This document shows positions 24,356 to 32,260 of a stretch of DNA of 64,000 bases, piece after piece. Under the pieces are notes generated by a model. The model saw nothing but the letters and a program-made list of their open reading frames with translations. It did not search any database and was not told the origin of the DNA. The position numbers and the translations under genes are program-made. Every line of letters starts with the position of its first letter. The stretch's first letter is position 1. This DNA is from Alistipes finegoldii DSM 17242 (GTDB lineage Bacteria > Bacteroidota > Bacteroidia > Bacteroidales > Rikenellaceae), in contig NC_018011.1 of NCBI RefSeq assembly GCF_000265365.1, forward strand, positions 186,001 to 250,000, in the 5' to 3' direction.

Positions 24356-25345
24356 ATGGGACATTCACAGGTTCTCGAAAAGGTCTCGGCGCACATCGCC
24401 GAGCTGCTGGTCTTGAAAATCGAATCCATGACTCAAACGTGGCAAAAGCCGTGGTTCTACGGCCAGGGCCTCCTTCCCTGCAACATCACGGGTAAGAGGT
24501 ATGCCGGCACGAACCTTTTGACGCTGCTCATGCTTACGGAAGTCAAGGGTTACCGGACTCCGGTATTCCTGACCTTTCGTCAGGCCAAAGAACGCGGCCT
24601 GACGGTCAGGAAGGGCTCCAAACAGTTCCCGGTGGTATTCTGGAAACCTTTTTACCAGGCGAATAATCCGACCGACGGTCAGCGCCGGTATCTTACGGTC
24701 GAGGAATACAACGCCTTGCCCGAAAGCGCCCGCGCCGAGTATGTACTGCGCTTCAGTTTACGCTATTATCCGGTTCTGAACCTCGATCAGACGGATTTCG
24801 AGGAGCGCTTCCCGGAACAGTGGCAGAAGCTCCTGGAGCGTCAGTCGATGACGCCACGTCCGTCGGGGAGCGTGCACCCCGTACTTGAGCGGCTGCTTGC
24901 CGCGCAGTCGTGGGTCTGCCCGATCCTCCAGAAGTCGGGAGATGCAGCCTTCTACTCTCCCTGTGACGATAGGATCGTCCTGCCGCGCCAGGAGCAGTTT
25001 CACGACCTGGAAGCCTTCTACTCGACCATGCTGCACGAAATGGCCCACTCGACCGGCTCGGCGGGCCGTCTCGACCGCCATTTGGGCGAGCCGTCGACGG
25101 CGGCTTACGGCCGCGAGGAGTTGGTCGCAGAGTTCTCGGCGGCCCTGGTTGGCCTCGGCCTGGGCGTGTCGAGCGGCATTCGGGCCGAGAACGTAGCTTA
25201 CCTGAAGGCTTGGCTGAGGGAGCTGCGCGAGAAACCGGCCTTTATCTTCTCGGTATTGAGCGACGTGCAGCAGGTCGTTCGCTTCTTCGAAGAAGAGCTG
25301 TGCATGAGGCTTTTCGATACGGCTCCGGCCGAGAATGGGGCATAG
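24356..25345 (+). CDS. ardC: ArdC-like antirestriction protein
   Basis: A 329-residue protein. The N-terminal ssDNA-binding domain includes WQKPWFYGQGLLPCNITGK and YAGTNLLTLL, characteristic of ArdC. The C-terminal metallopeptidase carries HEMAHSTG (near residue 225) and a downstream Glu in YGREELVAEF. ArdC proteins coat incoming single-stranded DNA and shield it from host restriction during conjugation. The start follows repeat A3; the earlier in-frame ATG at 24302 lies within conserved repeat sequence. Repeat B2 follows the terminator. Confidence 0.88.
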   Translation: MGHSQVLEKVSAHIAELLVLKIESMTQTWQKPWFYGQGLLPCNITGKRYAGTNLLTLLMLTEVKGYRTPVFLTFRQAKERGLTVRKGSKQFPVVFWKPFYQANNPTDGQRRYLTVEEYNALPESARAEYVLRFSLRYYPVLNLDQTDFEERFPEQWQKLLERQSMTPRPSGSVHPVLERLLAAQSWVCPILQKSGDAAFYSPCDDRIVLPRQEQFHDLEAFYSTMLHEMAHSTGSAGRLDRHLGEPSTAAYGREELVAEFSAALVGLGLGVSSGIRAENVAYLKAWLRELREKPAFIFSVLSDVQQVVRFFEEELCMRLFDTAPAENGA

Positions 25346-25364
25346 GGGCTTCGGCCCCTTTTGT
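25344..25364 (+). terminator. Rho-independent terminator
   Basis: AGGGGC-TTCG-GCCCCTTTT forms a tight tetraloop hairpin directly on the ardC stop codon. Confidence 0.75.
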
Positions 25365-25374
25365 CGCGGGCTTT

Positions 25375-26015
25375 CTTTCGGCGCCGGCGTTCGCCGGCGC
25401 CTTGATCGCTCCTAAAAAGCACGACTTGCAGGGCGTTGCAAGTCGCGCTTTTCTCCACGTCGCGGCAGTGCACCCCTCGCGTTGCGAGGGAGAGCGGTAT
25501 TTTCTCTCTGGGTCTGACCGGGCTGTGGTTTTACCCGGCCTCTGTCAGAATTCAAGCTTTCTGCGACCTGAAGGGTCACCCCTTACACGTTGCCTTCAGG
25601 CCATTCTGATACAAAGTAGTGACCCTGCATTTTGCCGGGCAATGAACCCGTGAAATATTTTCTTAGGCGTCCCTTCGGGAGCTGTGTTTATGATGAAAAA
25701 ATTTACCCCGGCAGGCCGGGGCACTCTGAAGAAATTTTTTCAAAAATATTTCCCGGAACCCTTGCGCCGGTTCAGCGGTAGAGAGCGGCCGCCTATGCCC
25801 ATTCCAGAGGAGCGGGCGGCCGCTCCATGTTCATTACAAAATGTCAGCGTCCCATACGAGTATCAGAAAGGCTCTGAAGGCAACGTGTAAGGGGATGACC
25901 CTCGTTCTTTGAAATCTTGAAAACATCCGTCGGCAGGGAAATCACAGCCCGGCAAACCTTCGAGAAAATGATAGTTCGATAGAAAGGATAAAGGGCGTGA
26001 CGAGGATGTTAGCGA
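25375..26015 (+). ncRNA. Type B large structured RNA candidate, copy B2
   Basis: Second copy of the B1 sequence. The same helices form with different bases: AAAGC/GCTTT in place of AAACG/CGTTT (25414-25452); GAAATATTTT (25652) with AAAATATTTC (25743) in place of CAATTATTTT/AAAATAATTG; GAGCGGCCGCC (25783) with GGCGGCCGCTC (25815) in place of GATCTGCCGCC/GGCGGCAGATC. The 19-bp long-range helix (25579-25597 with 25876-25894) is identical. An extra hairpin GGCGCCGGCG/CGCCGGCGCC opens this copy. A 68-codon frame inside (25684) is rejected as a gene. Confidence 0.7.
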
Positions 26016-26130
26016 GTTTTCGACAACAAGTTCTTTGACGTATTAACCAGCTCCGCTCGATGTGGTCGGCGGATGGCGGGGAGCGAAGCCCCAGCGGAGC
26101 GCAAATACAAACATTTAAAATTTTAATGCT

Positions 26131-26463
26131 ATGGAAATATCACTGGATGATTATTTAGGGCAACGAGGGCTGAGGTCTCCGATAAGTGGGTACATGGATG
26201 ACAAATGGCGAAACATGCGCTTAACGGCTCGGGGGCAAAAAAGATTCGAGAAAGAGGCGGAGGCTGCAATTATTGAATACAGCAAGCTACGCAAAGCCGC
26301 CATAGACGAATATAACAATTTGGTGAAATCGGGCGAGATAATCCCGCCGCATGAAACGAAATTGGAAGCCCTCTTGAGTGTGGCCAGAGGACACCCGGAT
26401 AACGAAGGAACACAAGCAGCCCGTAGGTTGCTGAAAAAAAGATATGGTATAATATCCTGGTAA
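26131..26463 (+). CDS. Hypothetical protein
   Basis: A 110-residue, highly charged and mostly helical protein (MEISLDDYLGQRGLRSPISG at the start, then KRFEKEAEAAIIEYSKLRK). No membrane span or recognised motif. It stands about 115 bases after repeat B2 with an AT-rich leader. Two coding genes follow with 35-70 base gaps. Function unknown. Confidence 0.6.
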   Translation: MEISLDDYLGQRGLRSPISGYMDDKWRNMRLTARGQKRFEKEAEAAIIEYSKLRKAAIDEYNNLVKSGEIIPPHETKLEALLSVARGHPDNEGTQAARRLLKKRYGIISW

Positions 26464-26500
26464 TATGCCGCATAATTCAAATTCTTAAAAAATTACAGCT

Positions 26501-27046
26501 ATGAAAAACGATTCTAACAATGCAGCAAAACAAATGATTGCCCGGTATCCTGACCTGAAACCGTACCCGAAGAGTGCCGCGGAGAATCTGCGCCGCGAAT
26601 TGCGGGCCGTATTTCCGCAAATTACATTCTCGGTTCGTTATAAATCTTTTTCCGGAGGTGATGAGATAACAGTATCATATGAAGACGGGCCAAAGGTTGA
26701 AGAGGTCGAGGCGATCGCTAATAAATACGCCTATGATTCGAGTCAATGCGATGCTATGACCGATTATTACGATTACCGTCCAACGGAATTCACCCGAATT
26801 TTTGGCGGTGCAAAGTTTGTGCTGATTCGCCGAGATATGAGCGATCGTGTACGTGCCGATCTGTGTTGCAAAGCGGTAGAGATCGCTCCGGATCTGGCCG
26901 ACGGTAGAAACGTACGGCGCGAAGAGCTTTTTAGTCCTGGCGAAATGTGTGCCAGTGTCGAATTATTTGAGGCTACTCGCGGGTTGTGCTGGGTTTCAGC
27001 CGATTCGATAGCCCGTAATTTATTCAACAAAATGAGTTTTGCGTAG
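26501..27046 (+). CDS. LPD29-like domain protein
   Basis: A 181-residue protein. AAENLRRELRAVFPQITFSV then VRYKSFSGGDEITVSYEDGP and EVEAIANKYAYDSSQCDAM look like the LPD29 domain, which occurs in large polyvalent proteins of phages and conjugative elements and as a stand-alone protein. The C-terminal 70 residues (from RRDMSDRVRADLC) have no recognised match. Biochemical role unknown; a GC-rich hairpin (GGAGCGGGC/GCCCGCTCC-like) follows at 27079. Confidence 0.65.
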   Translation: MKNDSNNAAKQMIARYPDLKPYPKSAAENLRRELRAVFPQITFSVRYKSFSGGDEITVSYEDGPKVEEVEAIANKYAYDSSQCDAMTDYYDYRPTEFTRIFGGAKFVLIRRDMSDRVRADLCCKAVEIAPDLADGRNVRREELFSPGEMCASVELFEATRGLCWVSADSIARNLFNKMSFA

Positions 27047-27116
27047 GTAAGGCAGAGATTATTTTACGATTCGAAAACCGGAGCGGGCGACGTCCCGCTC
27101 CCTAAATCAAACGATT

Positions 27117-27671
27117 ATGGCACAGGTAGCATTATTAACGAAAGGCATCGTTTACGACACGTCCAGACAGGTCGTGACATTGCACCAGGTGGTCGAACGC
27201 TTCATGCTTGGGGACTCTCTTTGTGAGAAGTGCATCGTCACCGAAATCATGTTCGACGAGCATGCCGGCTATACCTACACGCTGATCGGGCTCAAGTCGC
27301 TCCGGAACTTCCGCACGCATTTCATCTTCGATGAACACGAGTCGGCCAGCGGATTCTTCGCGGATCTCGCTTACCCGACCTTCTTGGCGGCCGAACAGGT
27401 CGAAGAGGTCATTGCCCGTGCGGCGGCCGCCGAGAAGCAGCGCCGCGAGGAAGCAGCTATCGCCCAGCGGCGTTTGCATCGCGGGGCTCTTGTCGTAGAC
27501 TATTCAGCGAAGGCCCTGGCCATCTTTACCGACGAACCTTCCGATGTGTTGGTTCTGGAGCGTATCAAGGCCAAGCGCAACTCCAGTCTGACTTATCAGG
27601 GCCGCAAGGTCGCCGGCTGGATCTTCCCGAAATACCGTCAGGCCCAACTGGCGGCCGTCATGTCGTTGTAA
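27117..27671 (+). CDS. Hypothetical protein with conserved C-terminal module
   Basis: A 184-residue protein. The first 100 residues (MAQVALLTKGIVYDTSRQVV and on) are unknown. A short helical, Glu/Arg/Ala-rich linker (AAAEKQRREEAAIAQRRL) precedes VVDYSAKALAIFTDEPSDV and SSLTYQGRKVAGWIFPKYR, a module I have seen at the C terminus of many unknown Bacteroidetes mobile-element proteins. It ends 16 bases before the next gene. No function proposed. Confidence 0.65.
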   Translation: MAQVALLTKGIVYDTSRQVVTLHQVVERFMLGDSLCEKCIVTEIMFDEHAGYTYTLIGLKSLRNFRTHFIFDEHESASGFFADLAYPTFLAAEQVEEVIARAAAAEKQRREEAAIAQRRLHRGALVVDYSAKALAIFTDEPSDVLVLERIKAKRNSSLTYQGRKVAGWIFPKYRQAQLAAVMSL

Positions 27672-27687
27672 TTAAATTCTGCAAATT

Positions 27688-28215
27688 ATGAAAGTAGGTA
27701 CGAAAAGCCTCCTGTTCGGAGCACATAACATCTTTATCCATCCTTTTCTGGTCTTCATCGCTTGGTGGCGGTTGTACGGATTCCCGGCTGATCCCCGGCT
27801 CTGGGTTGCGTTTATCGTCCATGACTGGGGCTATCTGGGCAAGCCGAACATGGACGGCCCGGAAGGCGAAACGCATGTCGAGCTGGGGGCTCGGATCATG
27901 CGGATCTTCGGCCGACGCTGGGAAGAGTTCACGCGGCATCATTCCCGGTTCCACTCCCGACGGGACGATGCTCGGCCCTCGCGGTTGTGCTATGCCGACA
28001 AGCTCGCCCTGTGTTGCGAATGGGAGTGGTTCTACCTGTTTCGGACGCGGATCACGGGTGAGCTCAAGGAGTACATGGCGCTTTCGGCCAACGGCAAGTA
28101 TAGCTGTAAGGAGTATATGAACCGCTCGATCGAGACGCCGCAGTCGTGGTATAGGGCGGTCAAGAGTTTCACCTTGCGCTACGTCGCACAAAACTACCGG
28201 TATGGACATCGTTAA
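27688..28215 (+). CDS. HD-like hydrolase family protein (tentative)
   Basis: A 175-residue protein. FIVHDWGYLGKPNMDG and HVELGARIM, followed by FTRHHSRFHSRRD and CYADKLAL, give the H...HD...H...D order of HD-domain phosphohydrolases, so a metal site is plausible. The hydrophobic start FGAHNIFIHPFLVFIAWW may be a buried helix. Substrate unknown. It overlaps the next gene by 14 bases. Confidence 0.6.
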   Translation: MKVGTKSLLFGAHNIFIHPFLVFIAWWRLYGFPADPRLWVAFIVHDWGYLGKPNMDGPEGETHVELGARIMRIFGRRWEEFTRHHSRFHSRRDDARPSRLCYADKLALCCEWEWFYLFRTRITGELKEYMALSANGKYSCKEYMNRSIETPQSWYRAVKSFTLRYVAQNYRYGHR

Positions 28216-28423
28216 GACCATCACGACGAAGATCCGGCGGCATAACTTCACGTTCCGCGAAGGCCGCCGGATCTACTACGGCCTGCAAATGGATACGACC
28301 CGTCTGGTCTGGTCTCGGAACCTCTGCGAAGGCTGGCAGATCGACATCGACGGGCGGCGGATCACCGTCGATTGCGTCCTTCGGGAAATCACGATCGGCA
28401 ATGGCGAAATCATCAACTACTGA
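28202..28423 (+). CDS. Hypothetical small protein
   Basis: A 73-residue basic protein (MDIVKTITTKIRRHNFTFRE at the start) predicted to be mostly beta strand, ending ITVDCVLREITIGNGEIINY. It overlaps the HD-like gene by 14 bases, so the two are probably co-translated. Function unknown. Confidence 0.6.
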   Translation: MDIVKTITTKIRRHNFTFREGRRIYYGLQMDTTRLVWSRNLCEGWQIDIDGRRITVDCVLREITIGNGEIINY

Positions 28424-28460
28424 CACCTTGCGGCGTACAGGTCAGCCGCTATTTTTTACT

Positions 28461-28688
28461 ATGCGAACGATTGTTATAACACACGACGGATTTTGGTATA
28501 CGATCGAAGATTGGAATTTTGCCCGATGGAAATTGTATGAGAGTACGCAAGGCCGTTATTATTGCGACATGCATGGAATTAAAGTCACCTTTGAAAGTGT
28601 GGAGCATTTTCTGGAACTCATGTATGGCCATAGCCGGGTCGGGGAGTTTGTCAACTATGAAATCAAAATCAAGGAGTCCGGACGGTAA
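28461..28688 (+). CDS. Hypothetical small protein
   Basis: A 75-residue protein starting MRTIVITHDGFWYTIEDWN; the longer frame begins inside the previous gene and is not used. Residues 40-60 (KVTFESVEHFLELMYGHSRV) are conserved-looking with a helix. The stop is 12 bases before 3'-end motif copy 4. Function unknown. Confidence 0.55.
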   Translation: MRTIVITHDGFWYTIEDWNFARWKLYESTQGRYYCDMHGIKVTFESVEHFLELMYGHSRVGEFVNYEIKIKESGR

Positions 28689-28700
28689 CGATTTTTGTTT

Positions 28701-28758
28701 TTCTTCCCTTCACTATTCAACACGGCAGCCCGGCCATCACGGCCGGGCTGCCGATTTC
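28701..28758 (+). terminator. 3'-end motif copy 4 plus terminator
   Basis: TTCTTCCCTTCAC, TAT, TCAACAC is followed by GGCAGCCCGGCC / GGCCGGGCTGCC with an ATCAC loop; only a weak T run follows. Confidence 0.7.
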
Positions 28759-28782
28759 TCCTGTTTAAAAAAAGCTATCCCA

Positions 28783-30531
28783 ATGAATTCAAACGATAAA
28801 ATCCGACTTTTGTACATCGACCTTTTCTGCGGTGCGGGCGGCACCTCGACCGGGGTACACCTTGCGCGGCACGGCGGAGATCCTTGCGCCAAGGTGATCG
28901 CCTGCGTGAACCACGACGCCAACGCCATCGCTTCGCACGCTGCCAACCACCCCGATGCGCTGCACTACACGGAGGACATCCGTACGCTGGAGTTGGGGCC
29001 ACTCGCGGCCCATGCGGCCCGGATGCGCCGCCAGTATCCGGATGCCTTCGTCGTCCTCTGGGCCTCGCTGGAGTGTACGAACTTCTCGCGGGCCAAAGGC
29101 GGCCTTCCGCGCGACGCTGATAGCCGCACGCTGGCCGAACACCTGTTCCGCTACATCGAGGCGCTGAACCCCGATTACATCCAGATCGAGAACGTGGAGG
29201 AGTTTATGTCGTGGGGTGATCTGGACGAGCGGGGCAAGCCCGTCAGCAGGGATGCCGGGCGACTGTACCGGAAATGGATCGACAACGTGCGGGGCTACGG
29301 GTACGACTTCGGCCACCGCATCCTGAACGCCGCCGACTTCGGGGCGTACACTTCCCGCCGGCGGTTCTTCGGGATCTTCGCCCGCCGCGGCCTTCCGATC
29401 GTCTTTCCGAAACCGACTCACACCAAGAACCCGGCACAGGGCGACCTGTTCGGTCAGCAGCTTCGCAAGTGGCGGCCAGTCCGGGAAGTCCTCGACCTTG
29501 AGGACGAGGGCGAGTCGATCTTCGACCGGAAGCGGCCGCTGGTCGAGGCATCGCTTGCCCGCATCCACGCGGGGCTGGTGAAGTTCCTCGCCGGCGGGCG
29601 CGAAGCGTTCCTCGTCAAATACAACTCGATGAACCACTCCGGGAAGTATGTTGCACCCGGCATCGACGAACCGTGCCCGACCGTGGCGACGCAGAACCGC
29701 CTCGGCGTAGCCAAGGTGTACTACCTCTGCAAGCACTTCGGCGGGTCTCCGGAGGGGAAATGCACAGCCGTCGATGCGCCCGCGGGCGCGATCACCTGCC
29801 GCGATCACCACGCCTTCGTCTCGGCCTACTACGGCAACGGGTTCAACTCGTCGATCGAGCGGCCGTCACCGACGGTTACGACGAAAGACCGTTTTCAACT
29901 GGTGCGTCCGTTCTTCGCCAACTACTATTCCGGCGGCGGCCAGACGTCAGGAACGGACGGCCCGGCTCCGGCCGTCATGACGAACCCGAAGCAGCGGCTC
30001 GTCACGCCGTGGATCATGAACACCAACTTCAGCAACGTCGGCAGTTCGCTCGATGCTCCGGCCCAGACCGCGACTGCCAACCGCAAATGGCAATACCTGA
30101 TGAACCCGCAGTTCGCCTCGGCGGGTGCCGCTACCGATCGGCCGTGTTTCACGCTGATTGCCCGGATGGACAAGCGGCCTCCGCGGCTGGTGACGGCCGT
30201 AGCGGACGGCGAGGCGCTGCCCTCGTTCATCAGGCTGGAGGACGAAACGTTGGTTTACGAGATTTACCCGGAAGATACGCCGATGCTGGTGCAGATAAAG
30301 GAGTTCATGGCGCTGTACGGACTGGTGGACATCCGGATGCGGATGCTTCGTATCCCGGAACTGAAGCGGATCATGGGCTTCCCGGAGAACTACGTACTGA
30401 TCGGCACGCAGGAAGAGCAGAAAAAATTTATCGGCAACGCCGTCGAAGTGAACATGGCGCGGGTTCTCTGCGAGGCGCTGGTGGCGAAACTTTACGAGTT
30501 GAACATCGTGCCGCAGCGCTTTGCGGCGTAA
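28783..30531 (+). CDS. dcm: DNA (cytosine-5-)-methyltransferase, orphan
   Basis: A 582-residue C5 methyltransferase starting MNSNDKIRLLYIDLFCGAGG (motif I, SAM binding). Motif IV reads LWASLECTNFSRAKGG: the catalytic Cys98 follows Glu, not the usual Pro. Motif VI is IQIENVEEFM, and motifs IX-X include RIPELKRIMGFPENYVLIG and FIGNAVEVNMARVL. Between about residues 285 and 465 lie at least five short repeats of the type RPSPTVTTKDR, which form the target-recognition region. No cognate endonuclease is adjacent, so it probably masks the element from host restriction or marks DNA. Confidence 0.9.
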   Translation: MNSNDKIRLLYIDLFCGAGGTSTGVHLARHGGDPCAKVIACVNHDANAIASHAANHPDALHYTEDIRTLELGPLAAHAARMRRQYPDAFVVLWASLECTNFSRAKGGLPRDADSRTLAEHLFRYIEALNPDYIQIENVEEFMSWGDLDERGKPVSRDAGRLYRKWIDNVRGYGYDFGHRILNAADFGAYTSRRRFFGIFARRGLPIVFPKPTHTKNPAQGDLFGQQLRKWRPVREVLDLEDEGESIFDRKRPLVEASLARIHAGLVKFLAGGREAFLVKYNSMNHSGKYVAPGIDEPCPTVATQNRLGVAKVYYLCKHFGGSPEGKCTAVDAPAGAITCRDHHAFVSAYYGNGFNSSIERPSPTVTTKDRFQLVRPFFANYYSGGGQTSGTDGPAPAVMTNPKQRLVTPWIMNTNFSNVGSSLDAPAQTATANRKWQYLMNPQFASAGAATDRPCFTLIARMDKRPPRLVTAVADGEALPSFIRLEDETLVYEIYPEDTPMLVQIKEFMALYGLVDIRMRMLRIPELKRIMGFPENYVLIGTQEEQKKFIGNAVEVNMARVLCEALVAKLYELNIVPQRFAA

Positions 30532-30538
30532 AATTTGT

Positions 30539-30592
30539 TTTCTTCCCTTCACATATCAACATCCCGGCCGGAGCCTCATGGCCCGGCCGGAA
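30539..30592 (+). terminator. 3'-end motif copy 5 plus hairpin
   Basis: TTCTTCCCTTCAC, ATA, TCAACATC begins seven bases past the methyltransferase stop and runs into CCGGCCGGAGCC...GGCCCGGCCGG and then AATTTATTA. Confidence 0.65.
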
Positions 30593-30599
30593 TTTATTA

Positions 30600-30837
30600 T
30601 GGGGGATGTTGTTTTTGTCGGTATATCTGAGCCGACAGGTGACCGGGTTGGATCGTTATAGACTGCGCGGCCATCGCGTCGGGTCAGGTATGCCCGACGA
30701 CTCGCTACGCTCGCATGCGCGATGGTCGCTTAGAGCGGTTTTGCTCGACATTATGCCCCGGCATGCGCAAGCTGCCGGGGCATTTTTGTGTTGTCCGCAT
30801 GCGTCTCCTTTTGGAACCGGGCCAAAAGGAGCAAAAG
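30600..30837. repeat. Structured non-coding region C, left part
   Basis: Gene-free sequence with strong hairpins: GGCCATCGCG with CGCGATGG (about 30669-30725), ATGCCCCGGCA with TGCCGGGGCAT plus T run (30753-30786), and TCCTTTTGG with CCAAAAGGA. The block TCGCTACGCTCG followed by GAGCGGTTTTGCTC resembles a block in type B (TCGCTACGCTCG, GAGCGGTATTTTCTC). The IS element cuts the region here; it continues at 32261. Confidence 0.55.
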
Positions 30838-30879
30838 TGTACTGCACCCCAAAAGTTGGACACTTTTGGGGTGTTTTTT

Positions 30880-31404
30880 ATGAAATATAATTATGAGATT
30901 CGTTTAAAGGCCGTAAAACTGGTACTCGAAGGCGGACTTTCGGTTAGGGAAGCCGGATGTCACTTGGGCTGTGGCCGCTCGCAAGTTCACTTGTGGGTAA
31001 CATTATTCGAGCGCCATGGCCTTGCCGGCCTTAAGCTGCGCCACGGTAGCTACAGTGCAGAATTTAAGTTGTCAGTTTTGAAGCATATGCACCAAAATCA
31101 TCTATCTTTGCTGGAGACAGCAGTGCATTTCGGCATTCCGGGCCCTTTTGTTATTCGTCAATGGGAGCGGCTCTATCAAAACCAAGGTGCTGAAGGCCTG
31201 CGGCGTAAACCGCAAAGAAGGAGGCCGGCCATGAGTAAATCGAAGACTAAAAAAGTCAAACTCAAAACGACTCCGCACGAAGAGTTGCTTAAGGAACTGG
31301 AGTATCTTCGTGCCGAGAATGCTTACTTAAAAAAATTGCAGGCCTTAGTCGAGGAGCGCATTGTCCGCGAGAGCGGGAAAGAGCCCAAGCCATCGAAGGA
31401 CTAA
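30880..31404 (+). CDS. IS3-family transposase OrfA
   Basis: A 174-residue DNA-binding subunit. Two helix-turn-helix units (VKLVLEGGLSVREAGCHLGC and VLKHMHQNHLSLLETAVHFG) are followed by a leucine-zipper-like helix LLKELEYLRAENAYLKKLQA. The start at 30880 is chosen because the upstream frame lies outside the IS. An A7 run at 31329-31335 is a plausible -1 frameshift site; from there the OrfB frame is open, which would give the OrfAB transposase. Confidence 0.88.
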   Translation: MKYNYEIRLKAVKLVLEGGLSVREAGCHLGCGRSQVHLWVTLFERHGLAGLKLRHGSYSAEFKLSVLKHMHQNHLSLLETAVHFGIPGPFVIRQWERLYQNQGAEGLRRKPQRRRPAMSKSKTKKVKLKTTPHEELLKELEYLRAENAYLKKLQALVEERIVRESGKEPKPSKD

Positions 31405-31427
31405 GGCCGCAGTGCCGGCTTTCAGTA

Positions 31428-32222
31428 TTGCTCAAAGCCGCAGGGATGGCGCGAAGCACATTTTATTATCACTTCAGAAAATCAAAACAACCCGATAAAT
31501 ATGCTCGCGAAAAAGAGAGTATTATAAGGTTATATCACGAACATAAGGGGCGTTATGGTTATCGGCGCATTACCGTTGAAATGAATAAGATCGGATATGC
31601 GATAAATCACAAAACCGTACTTAAGCTGATGAATATTTGCGGGATAAAAAGTCAGGTCAGGCTCCGTAAATACTGTTCATACAAAGGACAGATCGGACGG
31701 ATAGCGCCCAATCTTCTGCAACGCGACTTTGCAGCCGAAAAACCGAATCAGAAGTGGGTTACTGACCTTACGGAATTTTCGGTTTGCGGCGTAAAGTTAT
31801 ATCTATCGCCGATTATGGACTTATATAACCGGGAGATTATTAGCTATAAAATAGCTGAACGCCCTAACTTTATGCAGATCATGAAGATGCTGGACGATGC
31901 GTTTGCCAGAATACCGGATTCTCCGGGTATTGTCTTGCATTCCGACCAGGGCTGGCAGTATCAGATGAAGCAGTATCAGCTCCGTTTAAGACAGAAAGGT
32001 ATTACACAGAGCATGTCGCGCAAGGGTAACTGTCTGGATAACGCTGCTATGGAAAGTTTCTTTGGATTATTGAAGTCCGAATTATTATATTTGCAAAAAT
32101 TCTCATCCATAGACCATTTCCGAAAAGAATTGGAAGAATATATCGACTACTACAATAACAAGCGGATAAAGAAATACTTAAACAACATGAGCCCGGTACA
32201 ATACCGAACTCATGCCATCTAA
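31428..32222 (+). CDS. IS3-family transposase OrfB (DDE integrase)
   Basis: About 264 residues from a TTG codon, but the same frame is open upstream to the A7 slippery run in orfA, so it is probably expressed mainly as OrfAB. The DDE triad fits WVTDLTEFSV, VLHSDQGWQYQ and DNAAMESFFGLLKSE. GRYGYRRITVEMNK and YIDYYNNKRI are typical IS3 blocks. The frame is intact, so the IS may be active. Confidence 0.9.
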   Translation: MLKAAGMARSTFYYHFRKSKQPDKYAREKESIIRLYHEHKGRYGYRRITVEMNKIGYAINHKTVLKLMNICGIKSQVRLRKYCSYKGQIGRIAPNLLQRDFAAEKPNQKWVTDLTEFSVCGVKLYLSPIMDLYNREIISYKIAERPNFMQIMKMLDDAFARIPDSPGIVLHSDQGWQYQMKQYQLRLRQKGITQSMSRKGNCLDNAAMESFFGLLKSELLYLQKFSSIDHFRKELEEYIDYYNNKRIKKYLNNMSPVQYRTHAI

Positions 32223-32260
32223 ACAAATACTAATCCGTCCAATATTTGGGGTGCACTTCA

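Larger units (their letters stand above)
30838..32260 (+). mobile_element. IS3-family (IS150-like) insertion sequence
   Basis: A 1,423-bp element with two overlapping transposase frames and imperfect 24-bp terminal inverted repeats: left TGTACTGCACCCCAAAAG..., right (reversed) TGAAGTGCACCCCAAATA..., then TTGGAC in both, 20 of 24 matching. No clear 3-bp target duplication is seen (AAG on the left, AAC on the right), so the outer bases are approximate or the flanks have changed. Confidence 0.88.

Noticed and set aside
25684..25890. 68-codon frame inside type B copy B2
   Set aside because: The matching part of B1 is not open in the same way and the base changes follow RNA pairing, not codons.
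20815..26015. Group II intron, group I intron or HEARO for the type B repeats
   Set aside because: No GUGYG start, domain V, reverse transcriptase, P7-like core or IscB-type nuclease is present.
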